A stretch of 5,511 bases of DNA from contig DAICYU010000313.1 of NCBI GenBank assembly GCA_027311485.1, forward strand, positions 1-5,511, read 5' to 3'. This DNA is from Acetobacteraceae bacterium (GTDB lineage Bacteria > Pseudomonadota > Alphaproteobacteria > Acetobacterales > Acetobacteraceae). The translations under genes were made by a program, and so were the position numbers. Under the pieces are notes generated by a model. That model searched no databases, was not told where the DNA came from, and worked only from the letters and a program-made list of their open reading frames with translations. Positions 1 through 5,511 of this stretch are shown one piece after another. The stretch's first letter is position 1; each line of letters opens with the position of its first letter.

Positions 1-1
1 G

Positions 2-1021
2 CTTAAGGAGGCCGCCTCGAACGGCAAGAAGGTCGTCGCGTACGTGGAGATCAAGGCGCGCTTCGACGAGCTCAACAACCTGCGCTGGGCCGAGGAGCTG
101 CGGCGCGCCGGCGTGCGCGTCGTGCGCCACCTGGGCCGCTACAAGGTCCACTCGAAGGTGACCCAGGTCATCCGCGAGGAGGCCGGCGCCGAGGTCTCCT
201 ACCTCCATCTCGGCACCGGCAACTACCACCCGATCACGGCCCGCGTTTATACCGACCTCAGCTTCTTCACCACCGATCCCGGCCTCACCCGCGACTCCGC
301 CCGCTTGTTCAACTTCATGACCGGCTATGCTCGGCCTGAAATCATGGAAGAACTCGGCTTCAGCCCGTTGACGACCCGTCCTCAGCTGCTGGAGCTGATC
401 CGGCGGGAGATCGAATTTGCCCGCAGCGGCAAGCCGGCGACGATCTGGCTGAAGATGAACAGCCTCACGGATGTCGAACTGATCGACGCGCTTTACGACG
501 CCTCACGCGCCGGGGTGAAGATCATGGGCGTGGTCCGCGGCATCTGCCGGCTGCGACCGGGCGTGCCCGGCCTTTCGGAGAACATCCGGATCAAGTCGAT
601 CGTCGGTCGCTTCCTGGAGCATGGGCGGATCTATGCCTTCGGCAATGGGCATGCGATGCCAAATCGCCACGCCAAGGTTTTTATCAGCTCTGCCGACTGG
701 ATGGAGCGGAACATGGACTGGCGCGTTGAAACGCTGGTCCCTATCCACAACCCGACCGTTCATGCCCAGGTACTGGACCAGATCATGGTGATCAACCTGA
801 AGGACTCGCTTCAGTCATGGGAATTGCAGGCGAATGGCAAGTGGAACCGGGTCGCGCCCGGCCGCAAGCCGATTTCGGCGCACGACTACTTCATGACCAA
901 CCCATCCCTGTCCGGCCGCGGATCGGCGTTGCACGGGCCGGCGGTTGCCGTACCGGTGGTGTCGTCTGTCCCCTCGCCGGTGACCGGACGGCTTCGCCAG
1001 AACCGGGTTCTTCAGGACTGA
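2..1021 (+). CDS. ppk1: Polyphosphate kinase 1, C-terminal part (5' end outside window)
   Basis: PPK1 reversibly polymerises the gamma-phosphate of ATP into inorganic polyphosphate. The reading frame is open from base 2, so the start lies upstream. About 339 codons are visible, roughly the last half of a ~700-residue enzyme. The fragment opens with the family's NGKKV...ARFDE segment. A KVHSK motif follows at 140-154; its His (149-151) corresponds to the autophosphorylated His435 of E. coli Ppk. Next come HLGTGNYHPITARVYTD (about 206-256), a VRGICRLRPG motif (about 524-553), LEHGRIYAFGNG (about 614-649) with a His (620-622) equivalent to E. coli His592, and SSADWMERN. These motifs make up the two C-terminal phospholipase-D-like catalytic domains, and both key histidines are present. 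The last ~50 residues after APGRKP form a low-complexity Ser/Pro/Val tail. An internal GTG at 44 is not the start, because family homology continues upstream of it. The TGA is 3 bases before ppx, so the two genes are probably co-transcribed. Confidence 0.96.
   Translation, partial: LKEAASNGKKVVAYVEIKARFDELNNLRWAEELRRAGVRVVRHLGRYKVHSKVTQVIREEAGAEVSYLHLGTGNYHPITARVYTDLSFFTTDPGLTRDSARLFNFMTGYARPEIMEELGFSPLTTRPQLLELIRREIEFARSGKPATIWLKMNSLTDVELIDALYDASRAGVKIMGVVRGICRLRPGVPGLSENIRIKSIVGRFLEHGRIYAFGNGHAMPNRHAKVFISSADWMERNMDWRVETLVPIHNPTVHAQVLDQIMVINLKDSLQSWELQANGKWNRVAPGRKPISAHDYFMTNPSLSGRGSALHGPAVAVPVVSSVPSPVTGRLRQNRVLQD
1014..1017 (+). promoter_or_regulatory. Ribosome binding site of ppx inside the ppk 3' end
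   Basis: AGGA lies 7 bases before ATG 1025 and within the last codons of ppk. It decides the ppx start and implies translational coupling across the 3-base intergenic gap. An ATG at 1021-1023 that overlaps the ppk stop is out of frame with ppx and opens only a four-codon frame, so it is not the start. Confidence 0.6.
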
Positions 1022-1024
1022 TGC

Positions 1025-2536
1025 ATGCCGTTTGATCCCCCCCCTGCCATGCCGCGGTGCGGTGTTGTCGACCTCGGCTCCAATTCAGTCCGGCTGGTGG
1101 TGTACGAAGGCCATACCCGCAACCCGATCCCCATCTTCAACGAGAAGGCGGTGCTGCGCCTGGGACGCGGCCTGCAGGACACCGGCCGCCTGAATGAGGA
1201 CGCCGTGGCGCAGACCCTGACGGTGATGCATCGCTATCATGCGGTCGCCCGTGGCCTGGGCGCGAATCCGTTTGAAGTGCTGGCGACCGCGGCTGTGCGC
1301 GACGCGGACAACGGCCCGGCCTTCGTCGAGACGCTGCGCAAGCGGCTGCCGGGCGTGTCGATCCATATCCTGTCCGGGCAGGAAGAAGCGGCCTACGCAG
1401 CCGATGGCATGCTGTGCGGCATCCCTGAGGCGGACGGCATCCTGGCCGATATCGGCGGCGGCTCGCTGGAAGTGGTGCGGCTGACCAACGGCGTGCGCGG
1501 CCTGTCGCAGACGTTGAAGCTGGGGGTCATCCGGCTGGCCGAACGCTCGGGCGGCGATCCGGTCCGGGCACGGGCCATTGCTGAAACCGACCTGCAGTCG
1601 GTCCCCTGGCTGTCCGAAGCCGCCGGGAAGGACATGTACCTGGTCGGCGGCGCCTGGCGCGCGCTGGCCCGCATCCACATTGCGCAGACCGGCTATCCGC
1701 TGGCGATGGTGCATCACTACACCATCGGACGGGAGGATGCCCGGGAACTGAGTGGCCTGCTGTCAACCGCGCCGCGCAAGGTGCTGGAGCGGCTGCCCGG
1801 CGCGCCGCGGCGGCGCCTGGATGATCTGCCGTTCGCCGCCATCGCGCTGCGGCGTCTGTTGCGGGCGACCAATGTCCGCCGCGTGGTGTTCAGCGCCAGT
1901 GGCCTCCGCGAAGGCTGGTTCATGCGGCGCCTGCCGCGTGAGATCCAGCAGCAGGATCCGCTGATCAGCGCCGCCTGGGAACTGGCGGCCCGTCACGGGC
2001 GCGATCCCTCGCTGCCCCCGGCCCTGGCCGCCTGGACCCTGCCGTTGTTTTCGCGTGAAACGCCGCAGGCGGCAAAGTTGCGGGAAGCGCTGTGCTGGAT
2101 GTCGGATGTCGGCAGCCACGACCATCCGGAGTTCCGCGCCGAACAAGCCTTCCTGCGCGTGCTGCGCCAGCCGGGTGTCGCGCTGGACCATTATACCCGC
2201 GCCTTCCTCGCCCTGGGAATCGCGCTGCGATATGAAGCCGAGTCGGACGCCCCCTTCCTGCGTCCTGCTCGGCTGCTGCTGGATGTGGAATCCGCCAACC
2301 GTGCATCGCTGCTGGGGATCGCCTTGCGCCTGGCGTATACGCTGTCCGGCGGCACCAAGGACCTGCTTGGCGGCACGCGGCTGCGCATCGAAGGATCGCG
2401 GCTGGTTCTGAGCCTGCGGCCCAACAGCGGCGTTTTCGCCGGGGAGAGCGTGATCCGGCGGCTGGAACGACTGGCCCTGGCCTTGGGACTGGAAGCGGTT
2501 GCCGAGGAAGATTTTGCCGTGGCCGCGGCAGAATGA
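1025..2536 (+). CDS. ppx: Exopolyphosphatase (Ppx/GppA phosphatase family)
   Basis: This 503-residue protein has the usual full length for Ppx, which releases orthophosphate from the ends of polyphosphate chains; the related GppA activity hydrolyses pppGpp. It carries the actin/ASKHA-fold signatures in order: phosphate-1 loop DLGSNSVRL (16-24), LRLGRGL (44-50), ATAAVRDADNG (88-98), SGQEEA (117-122) with the conserved catalytic-type glutamates, phosphate-2 loop ADIGGGSLEVV (141-151), LGVIRLAER (166-174), VGGAWRA (207-213) and VFSASGLREG (288-297). The C-terminal helical region, with MSDVGSHDHPEF (359-370), matches the extended HD-like half of long Ppx proteins. ATG 1025 is chosen because an AGGA lies at 1014-1017 with 7-base spacing. 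An in-frame ATG at 1049 sits closer to the conserved core but has no comparable ribosome site. Translation is probably coupled to ppk. Exopolyphosphatase versus pppGpp phosphatase cannot be separated by eye, but the partnership with ppk favours polyphosphate. Confidence 0.95.
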   Translation: MPFDPPPAMPRCGVVDLGSNSVRLVVYEGHTRNPIPIFNEKAVLRLGRGLQDTGRLNEDAVAQTLTVMHRYHAVARGLGANPFEVLATAAVRDADNGPAFVETLRKRLPGVSIHILSGQEEAAYAADGMLCGIPEADGILADIGGGSLEVVRLTNGVRGLSQTLKLGVIRLAERSGGDPVRARAIAETDLQSVPWLSEAAGKDMYLVGGAWRALARIHIAQTGYPLAMVHHYTIGREDARELSGLLSTAPRKVLERLPGAPRRRLDDLPFAAIALRRLLRATNVRRVVFSASGLREGWFMRRLPREIQQQDPLISAAWELAARHGRDPSLPPALAAWTLPLFSRETPQAAKLREALCWMSDVGSHDHPEFRAEQAFLRVLRQPGVALDHYTRAFLALGIALRYEAESDAPFLRPARLLLDVESANRASLLGIALRLAYTLSGGTKDLLGGTRLRIEGSRLVLSLRPNSGVFAGESVIRRLERLALALGLEAVAEEDFAVAAAE

Positions 2537-2577
2537 TTGCACGGCCAAGGTTGTGATCGTTACGGCGAGATGCCGGC

Positions 2578-2606
2578 TTCATCGCAGGCCGAGCGGTGGG
2601 TATAGA
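2578..2606 (+). promoter_or_regulatory. Weak sigma-70-like promoter candidate upstream of the FAH-family gene
   Basis: The 112 bases between ppx and the next gene contain TTCATC (2578-2583), a 17-base spacer and TATAGA (2601-2606). The -10 is reasonable (TATA plus a purine-rich end), but the -35 matches consensus at only three of six positions. Its placement about 40 bases ahead of the next ATG is sensible. No clear terminator for ppx is visible in the same gap, so read-through from ppk-ppx is also possible. Confidence 0.25.
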
Positions 2607-2634
2607 GGGCGGTCTGTCACATCAGTCCGATATC

Positions 2635-2640
2635 GGGGGA
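2635..2640 (+). promoter_or_regulatory. Ribosome binding site of the FAH-family gene
   Basis: GGGGGA lies 8 bases before ATG 2649 and supports that start. Its first two G residues are also the right end of a perfect 10-bp palindrome, CCGATATCGG (2627-2636). Confidence 0.6.
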
Positions 2641-2648
2641 AATAGCCT

Positions 2649-3494
2649 ATGAAGCTGCTACGTTATGGACCGCCGGGCGCCGAAAAGCCGGGCCTGTTCG
2701 CCAGCGACGGCACCATCCGCTGCCTGAGCGGCATCGTGCGGGACATTGACGGTTTCGCCCTGTCCGAAGCCGCCTTGAAGATGATCGCCAGCATCGACCC
2801 GGAAACGCTGCCGAAGGTCGAAGGCAACCCGCGCATCGGCCCCTGCGTGGTGCGGCCGACGAACTACGTGTGCATCGGGCTGAACTATGCCGATCATGCC
2901 GCGGAAACCGGCAACCCGATCCCGAAGGAGCCGATCGTCTTCCTGAAGTCGCTCAGCGCGTTCTGCGGCCCGAACGACGATACGAAGCTGCCGCGCGGGT
3001 CCACCAAGCTGGACTGGGAGGTCGAGCTTGGCGTGGTGATCGGCAAGCTCGCCCGCTATGTGCCCGAGAATGAGGCGATGGATCATGTCGCCGGTTATTG
3101 CGTCTGCAATGACGTGAGCGAGCGCGAGTACCAGATGGAGCGCGGCGGCACCTGGGACAAAGGCAAGGGGTGTGAAACCTTCGGCCCGACCGGTCCGTGG
3201 ATGGTCACCAAGGATGAGGTCAGCGACCCGCAGGACCTGCCGCTGTGGACCGAGGTGAACGGCAAGCGGATGCAGGACGGATCGACCCAGACGATGATTT
3301 TCGACGTCCGCAAGCTGGTCAGCTACGTCAGCCACTTCATCACGCTGCATCCGGGTGACGTCATTGCCACCGGCACGCCACCGGGCGTTGGCGTCGGCAT
3401 CAAGCCGGAGCCGGTGTTCCTGAAGGTGGGCGACGTCGTGCGTCTGGGAATCGAGGGCCTGGGCATCCAGACCCAGCGGATCGTCGCCGGCTGA
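2649..3494 (+). CDS. Fumarylacetoacetate hydrolase family protein (ureidoglycolate lyase / diketo-deoxy-sugar hydrolase subgroup)
   Basis: This 281-residue protein has the typical length of the soluble single-domain FAH family. Those are metal-dependent enzymes that cleave C-C bonds, or decarboxylate or isomerise, in small oxo-acids. The N-terminal MKLLRYGPPG...EKPGLF segment is the small cap domain typical of proteins annotated as ureidoglycolate lyase or 2,4-diketo-3-deoxy-L-fuconate/rhamnonate hydrolase. The catalytic domain shows IGLNYADHAAE (76-86, with His83), DWEVELGVVIG (122-132, metal ligands Glu124 and Glu126), NDVSERE (154-160, ligand Asp155), WDKGKGCETFGPTGPW (169-184), HPGDVIATGTPPGVG (234-248) and a closing GDVVRLGIEGLG. 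All ligands are intact, so it should be active. The substrate cannot be read from sequence, and no sugar, aromatic or purine catabolic gene lies nearby to decide it. It faces the convergent small gene across a strong hairpin. Confidence 0.93.
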   Translation: MKLLRYGPPGAEKPGLFASDGTIRCLSGIVRDIDGFALSEAALKMIASIDPETLPKVEGNPRIGPCVVRPTNYVCIGLNYADHAAETGNPIPKEPIVFLKSLSAFCGPNDDTKLPRGSTKLDWEVELGVVIGKLARYVPENEAMDHVAGYCVCNDVSEREYQMERGGTWDKGKGCETFGPTGPWMVTKDEVSDPQDLPLWTEVNGKRMQDGSTQTMIFDVRKLVSYVSHFITLHPGDVIATGTPPGVGVGIKPEPVFLKVGDVVRLGIEGLGIQTQRIVAG

Positions 3495-3505
3495 AGCGCC
3501 ATGCG

Positions 3506-3534
3506 GTCACCGTCCCCGAACTGGGGACGGTGAC
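3506..3534. terminator. Perfect 12-bp hairpin between convergent genes: bidirectional terminator or REP-like element
   Basis: GTCACCGTCCCC (3506-3517) and GGGGACGGTGAC (3523-3534) are exact reverse complements around a five-base loop, GAACT. The hairpin lies 11 bases after the FAH-family stop and 26 bases after the - strand zinc-ribbon gene's stop, the expected position for a shared terminator. Neither side has a run of T residues, so it is not a textbook intrinsic terminator. It may instead protect 3' ends or be a copy of a dispersed palindromic repeat. Confidence 0.6.
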
Positions 3535-3560
3535 GCCCACCGCGGAGCACCGGGCCGTCG

Positions 3561-3767
3561 CTAGGTCTCCTCATCCGGCAACGGCACGCCGGCATGTAGC
3601 CCGAACCGGCGCTCGCGCAGGCGGAACAATTCGACAAAATCGGTCACGCCCGGCAGCACCGCCGCGATACCGCAATGCGGGCACAAAGGCGTGTCGCCGT
3701 CATCCGTCCAATCCACCACGGCCTCGGGCGGAAACGTTTGCAGGCAGCAGAAGCAGCCGCACTTCAT
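3561..3767 (-). CDS. Small zinc-ribbon-like hypothetical protein
   Basis: This is a 68-residue protein of unknown function. Two cysteine pairs are visible: CFCC near the N-terminus (C5 and C8 as a CxxC, plus C7) and CPHC (29-32). They are separated by an FPPEAVVDW segment, and CPHCGIAAVLPG follows the linker. This layout resembles small uncharacterised 'cytoplasmic protein' families that probably bind one zinc; metal binding is an inference. The tail (FVELFRLRERRFGL...) is charged and likely helical. ATG at 3767 is chosen because GGAGAG sits 6 bases upstream of it. The frame is open to a GTG at 3806, which would add 13 residues but has no supporting site and would overlap the divergent gene further. 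The start codon overlaps that of the divergent glycosyltransferase, and the gene converges on the FAH-family gene. Confidence 0.75.
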   Translation of the reverse strand: MKCGCFCCLQTFPPEAVVDWTDDGDTPLCPHCGIAAVLPGVTDFVELFRLRERRFGLHAGVPLPDEET

Positions 3768-5235
3768 GACACGCTCTCCGATCCTGCGGCTGACCGCCGC
3801 AACCACACTGATCCGGCTGATCTTTGCAGCGACAACCGGGCTGGGGGTCGACGAAAGTTATATGGTAACCGCCGGGCGGGTTTTATCCCTCGGCTATTTC
3901 GACCATCCGCCGGCAAGCTGGTGGCTGTCCTGGGGGGCGGCACACCTGTTCGGTTCGGAAGCGCCGATCGTGGTGCGGCTGCCGTTCATCCTGCTGTTCG
4001 CCCTGTCGCAACTGCTGATGGCGCGGATCACCCTCCGCATCGCCGGTGATGCCGCGGCCTTCTGGGCGGTGTGCGCGTTCAACCTGTCCCCGGTCTTCAG
4101 CATCACGACCGGCACGTGGGTGCTGCCCGACGGCCCGTTGGACACAGCGCTGCTGGGTGCAGCGCTGTGCCTGCTGCATGCCGTCCCGCTGGAGCCCAGA
4201 CGATCCTGGGGCTGGTGGTCCGGGGCAGGGATATGCGCCGGCCTGGCGCTGTTTTCGAAATACTCGGCGGTGCTGACGATTGCCGGTGCGTTCCTGTTCC
4301 TGGTGGTGAGCCCACCGCAGCGGCACTGGCTGCGCCGTCCCCAGCCCTATGTGGCGGGGCTGCTGGCTCTGGCGGTGTTTTCGCCGGTTCCGCTATGGAA
4401 CGCCTTGCATGGCTGGGCGTCCTTCGCCTTCCAGGGCGATCGCGCGGCCGGCCTGCGCTTCCAGCCGCTGGCGCCGTTCGCGACCCTGGGCGGCGAGGCG
4501 CTGTTCGTGCTGCCCTGGCTCTGGCTGCCGATGATGATCCTGTTCGTCCGGGCGTTCCAGCATGGCGCCGCATGGCAGGCGCGTTTGCTGGCATGGCTGG
4601 CGGCGCCGCCGATCGTTCTGTTCGCATTGATTGCCGCCTGGTCCAGCCAGAAGATCCTGTTTCACTGGGCGGCCCCCGGCTACCTGATGCTGTTCCCGCT
4701 GCTTGGCGTCGCCATTGCACAGCGCCGGGCGCAACGATGGATCAGGCACACGATGGTTGGTACGGCGATTCTGATCCTGGTGGCGCTGACGGTTATCGCG
4801 ACTCAGATCCAATTCGATTTCCTGGGCAACAGGCTGGCCGCGGTGATGCGCAAGGACCCAACGGCGGAAGGGCTGGACTGGACGTCAATCCGCACCGATC
4901 TGGCCAGCCGCGGGCTACTGCCGCCCGGTGCGGTGGTCGCCGCACTCAACTGGCGGGACGCCGGAAAGATCGGCTACGCGTTAGGCCCGGACGTCACCAT
5001 GCTTTGTCTGAACAGCGACGCGCGGCAATTCCGCTTTGCGGACCCGCCGAGCCGGTTCGCCGGGCAGGACGTGCTTGTCCTGGCACTTGCCCCGCCCGAC
5101 CGGGCGCGACAGATCGCCGCGCCGTGGTTCCCGAAGACGGGGCAATTGCCGGAAACCGCCGTGCGCCTGGACGGGCGCACGCTGCACACGATCACCGTGC
5201 TGCGCGGGGAGACCCTGATGCCCGTCCGCCGATAA
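3766..5235 (+). CDS. ArnT/PMT-like membrane glycosyltransferase (GT39 family)
   Basis: This 489-residue integral membrane protein has about 10-12 hydrophobic segments (first near residues 5-27, last near 328-346) and a soluble C-terminal domain of about 140 residues. Near the N-terminus, VDESY (28-32) holds the Asp-Glu pair expected as the catalytic acidic site in the first external loop. GYFDHPPASWW (43-53) is the hallmark GYFDHPP motif, PDGPL (121-125) matches the family's second acidic loop, and FSKYSAVL (163-170) and HWAAPGYL (300-307) are also typical. Family members move a sugar from a polyprenyl-phosphate donor to lipid A, protein or glycan on the periplasmic side. Donor and acceptor are not evident here, and no arn, lipid A or polyprenyl-phosphate-sugar genes are adjacent. 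ATG 3766 is preferred: it places TM1 directly at the N-terminus, whereas the in-frame GTG at 3691 lies deep in the opposite gene. No strong ribosome site precedes it (only an AGAAG-like stretch, too far upstream). Confidence 0.88.
   Translation: MTRSPILRLTAATTLIRLIFAATTGLGVDESYMVTAGRVLSLGYFDHPPASWWLSWGAAHLFGSEAPIVVRLPFILLFALSQLLMARITLRIAGDAAAFWAVCAFNLSPVFSITTGTWVLPDGPLDTALLGAALCLLHAVPLEPRRSWGWWSGAGICAGLALFSKYSAVLTIAGAFLFLVVSPPQRHWLRRPQPYVAGLLALAVFSPVPLWNALHGWASFAFQGDRAAGLRFQPLAPFATLGGEALFVLPWLWLPMMILFVRAFQHGAAWQARLLAWLAAPPIVLFALIAAWSSQKILFHWAAPGYLMLFPLLGVAIAQRRAQRWIRHTMVGTAILILVALTVIATQIQFDFLGNRLAAVMRKDPTAEGLDWTSIRTDLASRGLLPPGAVVAALNWRDAGKIGYALGPDVTMLCLNSDARQFRFADPPSRFAGQDVLVLALAPPDRARQIAAPWFPKTGQLPETAVRLDGRTLHTITVLRGETLMPVRR
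3774..3779 (-). promoter_or_regulatory. Ribosome binding site of the small zinc-ribbon gene
   Basis: Read on the - strand, GGAGAG ends 6 bases before ATG 3767. It lies inside the first codons of the divergent glycosyltransferase, so the same bases serve as coding sequence on one strand and translation signal on the other. Confidence 0.55.
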
Positions 5236-5511
5236 GCACAAGCCCCGACGAGCACAAGCCGGGGCAGCACAGGTATATTACCGCCGGCCGGCGGGGGGGG
5301 CGGGACGGGGCGGCGGGACGCGGTGCCGGCAGGTCTTCCTCCAGCACCGTCAGGTGGATCGAGTAGGATACCTCGCCTTCCTCCGCGTCGCGGTGGACGG
5401 TGCCGATCGTTTCATCATTGACCGCGAGTTCGACCGACAGCCCCTTTTTGGGCGGCGGGACAATGCGGATGCGCTCACTGCCGAACAGCTTGCGCAGATA
5501 TGTTTGCAGAC
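5192..5511 (-). CDS. DUF3126 family protein, 3' part (start outside window)
   Basis: Reading the - strand from 5509 gives an open frame with LQTYLRKLFGSERIRI, VPPPKKGLSVELAV, ETIGTVHRDAEEGEVSY and IHLTVLEEDLPAP. This resembles DUF3126, a roughly 60-80-residue alphaproteobacterial family of unknown function; only about ten N-terminal residues should be missing. The conserved part ends near 5333. After it comes a Pro/Arg/Ala-rich tail and an eight-C run (eight G on +, 5293-5300). As given, the frame then continues to TGA at 5192-5194, adding a Cys/Gly/Leu-rich tail that overlaps the 3' end of the convergent glycosyltransferase by 44 bases. With one base fewer in the run, the protein would end at TAA 5278-5280 right after the Pro/Arg tail. 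That is closer to family length, so the true 3' boundary is uncertain. The family call is from recall of its characteristic pattern. Confidence 0.75.
   Translation of the reverse strand, partial: LQTYLRKLFGSERIRIVPPPKKGLSVELAVNDETIGTVHRDAEEGEVSYSIHLTVLEEDLPAPRPAAPSRPPRRPAVIYLCCPGLCSSGLVLIGGRASGSPRAAR
5236..5265. terminator. GC-rich hairpin between convergent genes, probable terminator
   Basis: GCCCCG (5242-5247) pairs with CGGGGC (5260-5265) around a 12-base loop, immediately after the glycosyltransferase stop. On the - strand the hairpin is followed by TTGTGCTTAT, moderately T-rich, so it better suits termination of the gene entering from the right. Two copies of AGCACAAGCC (5235-5244 and 5251-5260) form a short direct repeat through the same place. 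Confidence 0.4.
5281..5300. repeat. GC palindrome fused to a G8 homopolymer
   Basis: CCGCCGGCCGGCGG (5281-5294) is a perfect 14-bp palindrome that runs directly into eight consecutive G residues (5293-5300). It lies at the C-terminal coding end of the DUF3126 gene and is a plausible site for polymerase slippage or sequencing error. Confidence 0.6.

Noticed and set aside
2516..2545. GCCGTG/CACGGC pairing around the ppx stop as a terminator
   Set aside because: It has only six pairs with an 18-base loop and no T tract, which is too weak to call.
1763..2582. Long open frames on the - strand opposite ppx (261 and 205 codons)
   Set aside because: They lie entirely antisense to a well-supported ppx with intact motifs. 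Their translations are Arg/Gln/Gly-rich with no recognisable domain, as expected for shadow frames in GC-rich DNA.
2658..3350. 230-codon open frame on the - strand opposite the FAH-family gene
   Set aside because: It is the mirror of a complete, motif-rich gene. Its His/Asp/Ala-rich composition is typical of antisense shadows, and no family is recognisable.
3691..3765. N-terminal extension of the glycosyltransferase from GTG 3691
   Set aside because: The 25 extra residues are polar, come before the natural first membrane segment, lie antisense to the zinc-ribbon gene, and have no properly spaced ribosome site.
4974..5270. 98-codon - strand open frame antisense to the glycosyltransferase 3' end
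   Set aside because: Its translation is Ser/Arg-rich with no recognisable family, and it is in a different frame from the DUF3126 gene that enters from the right.
4071..5366. 431-codon + strand open frame overlapping the glycosyltransferase in another frame
   Set aside because: The glycosyltransferase frame has transmembrane segments and family motifs. This one has an Arg/Gly/Ala-rich translation without domains and runs over the DUF3126 gene on the other strand.

Overview
This is a high-GC bacterial window from an alphaproteobacterium. It fits Rhodospirillales, and within that Acetobacteraceae is the best guess. That placement rests on the GC-rich codon usage, the tight ppk-ppx pair, and a DUF3126 protein at the right edge, a small family essentially confined to Alphaproteobacteria. 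The lineage is inferred from recalled family resemblance, not from a search.

Layout from left to right: (1) the 3' half of ppk (polyphosphate kinase 1), cut by the window start, with ppx (exopolyphosphatase) 3 bases behind it on the same strand, forming a polyphosphate synthesis/degradation unit. (2) A 112-base gap with a weak promoter candidate, then a complete fumarylacetoacetate-hydrolase-family enzyme on the + strand. (3) A 66-base convergent gap holding a perfect 12-bp hairpin, probably a bidirectional terminator or REP-like element. (4) A small zinc-ribbon-like protein on the - strand whose ATG overlaps, through the shared bases CATG, the ATG of a divergently read, multi-membrane-spanning ArnT/PMT-like glycosyltransferase (GT39 type) on the + strand. 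(5) A convergent end region with a GC-rich hairpin, then the 3' part of a DUF3126 gene on the - strand that runs off the right edge. The C-terminus of that last gene depends on an eight-base G/C homopolymer.

Most of the window is ordinary core or near-core gene content. I found no CRISPR array, insertion sequence, phage module, RNA gene or defence-like system. The more interesting points are the overlapping divergent start codons of the zinc-ribbon/glycosyltransferase pair and the homopolymer that sets the DUF3126 reading frame. The hairpin at 3506-3534 is also worth a genome-wide repeat search.
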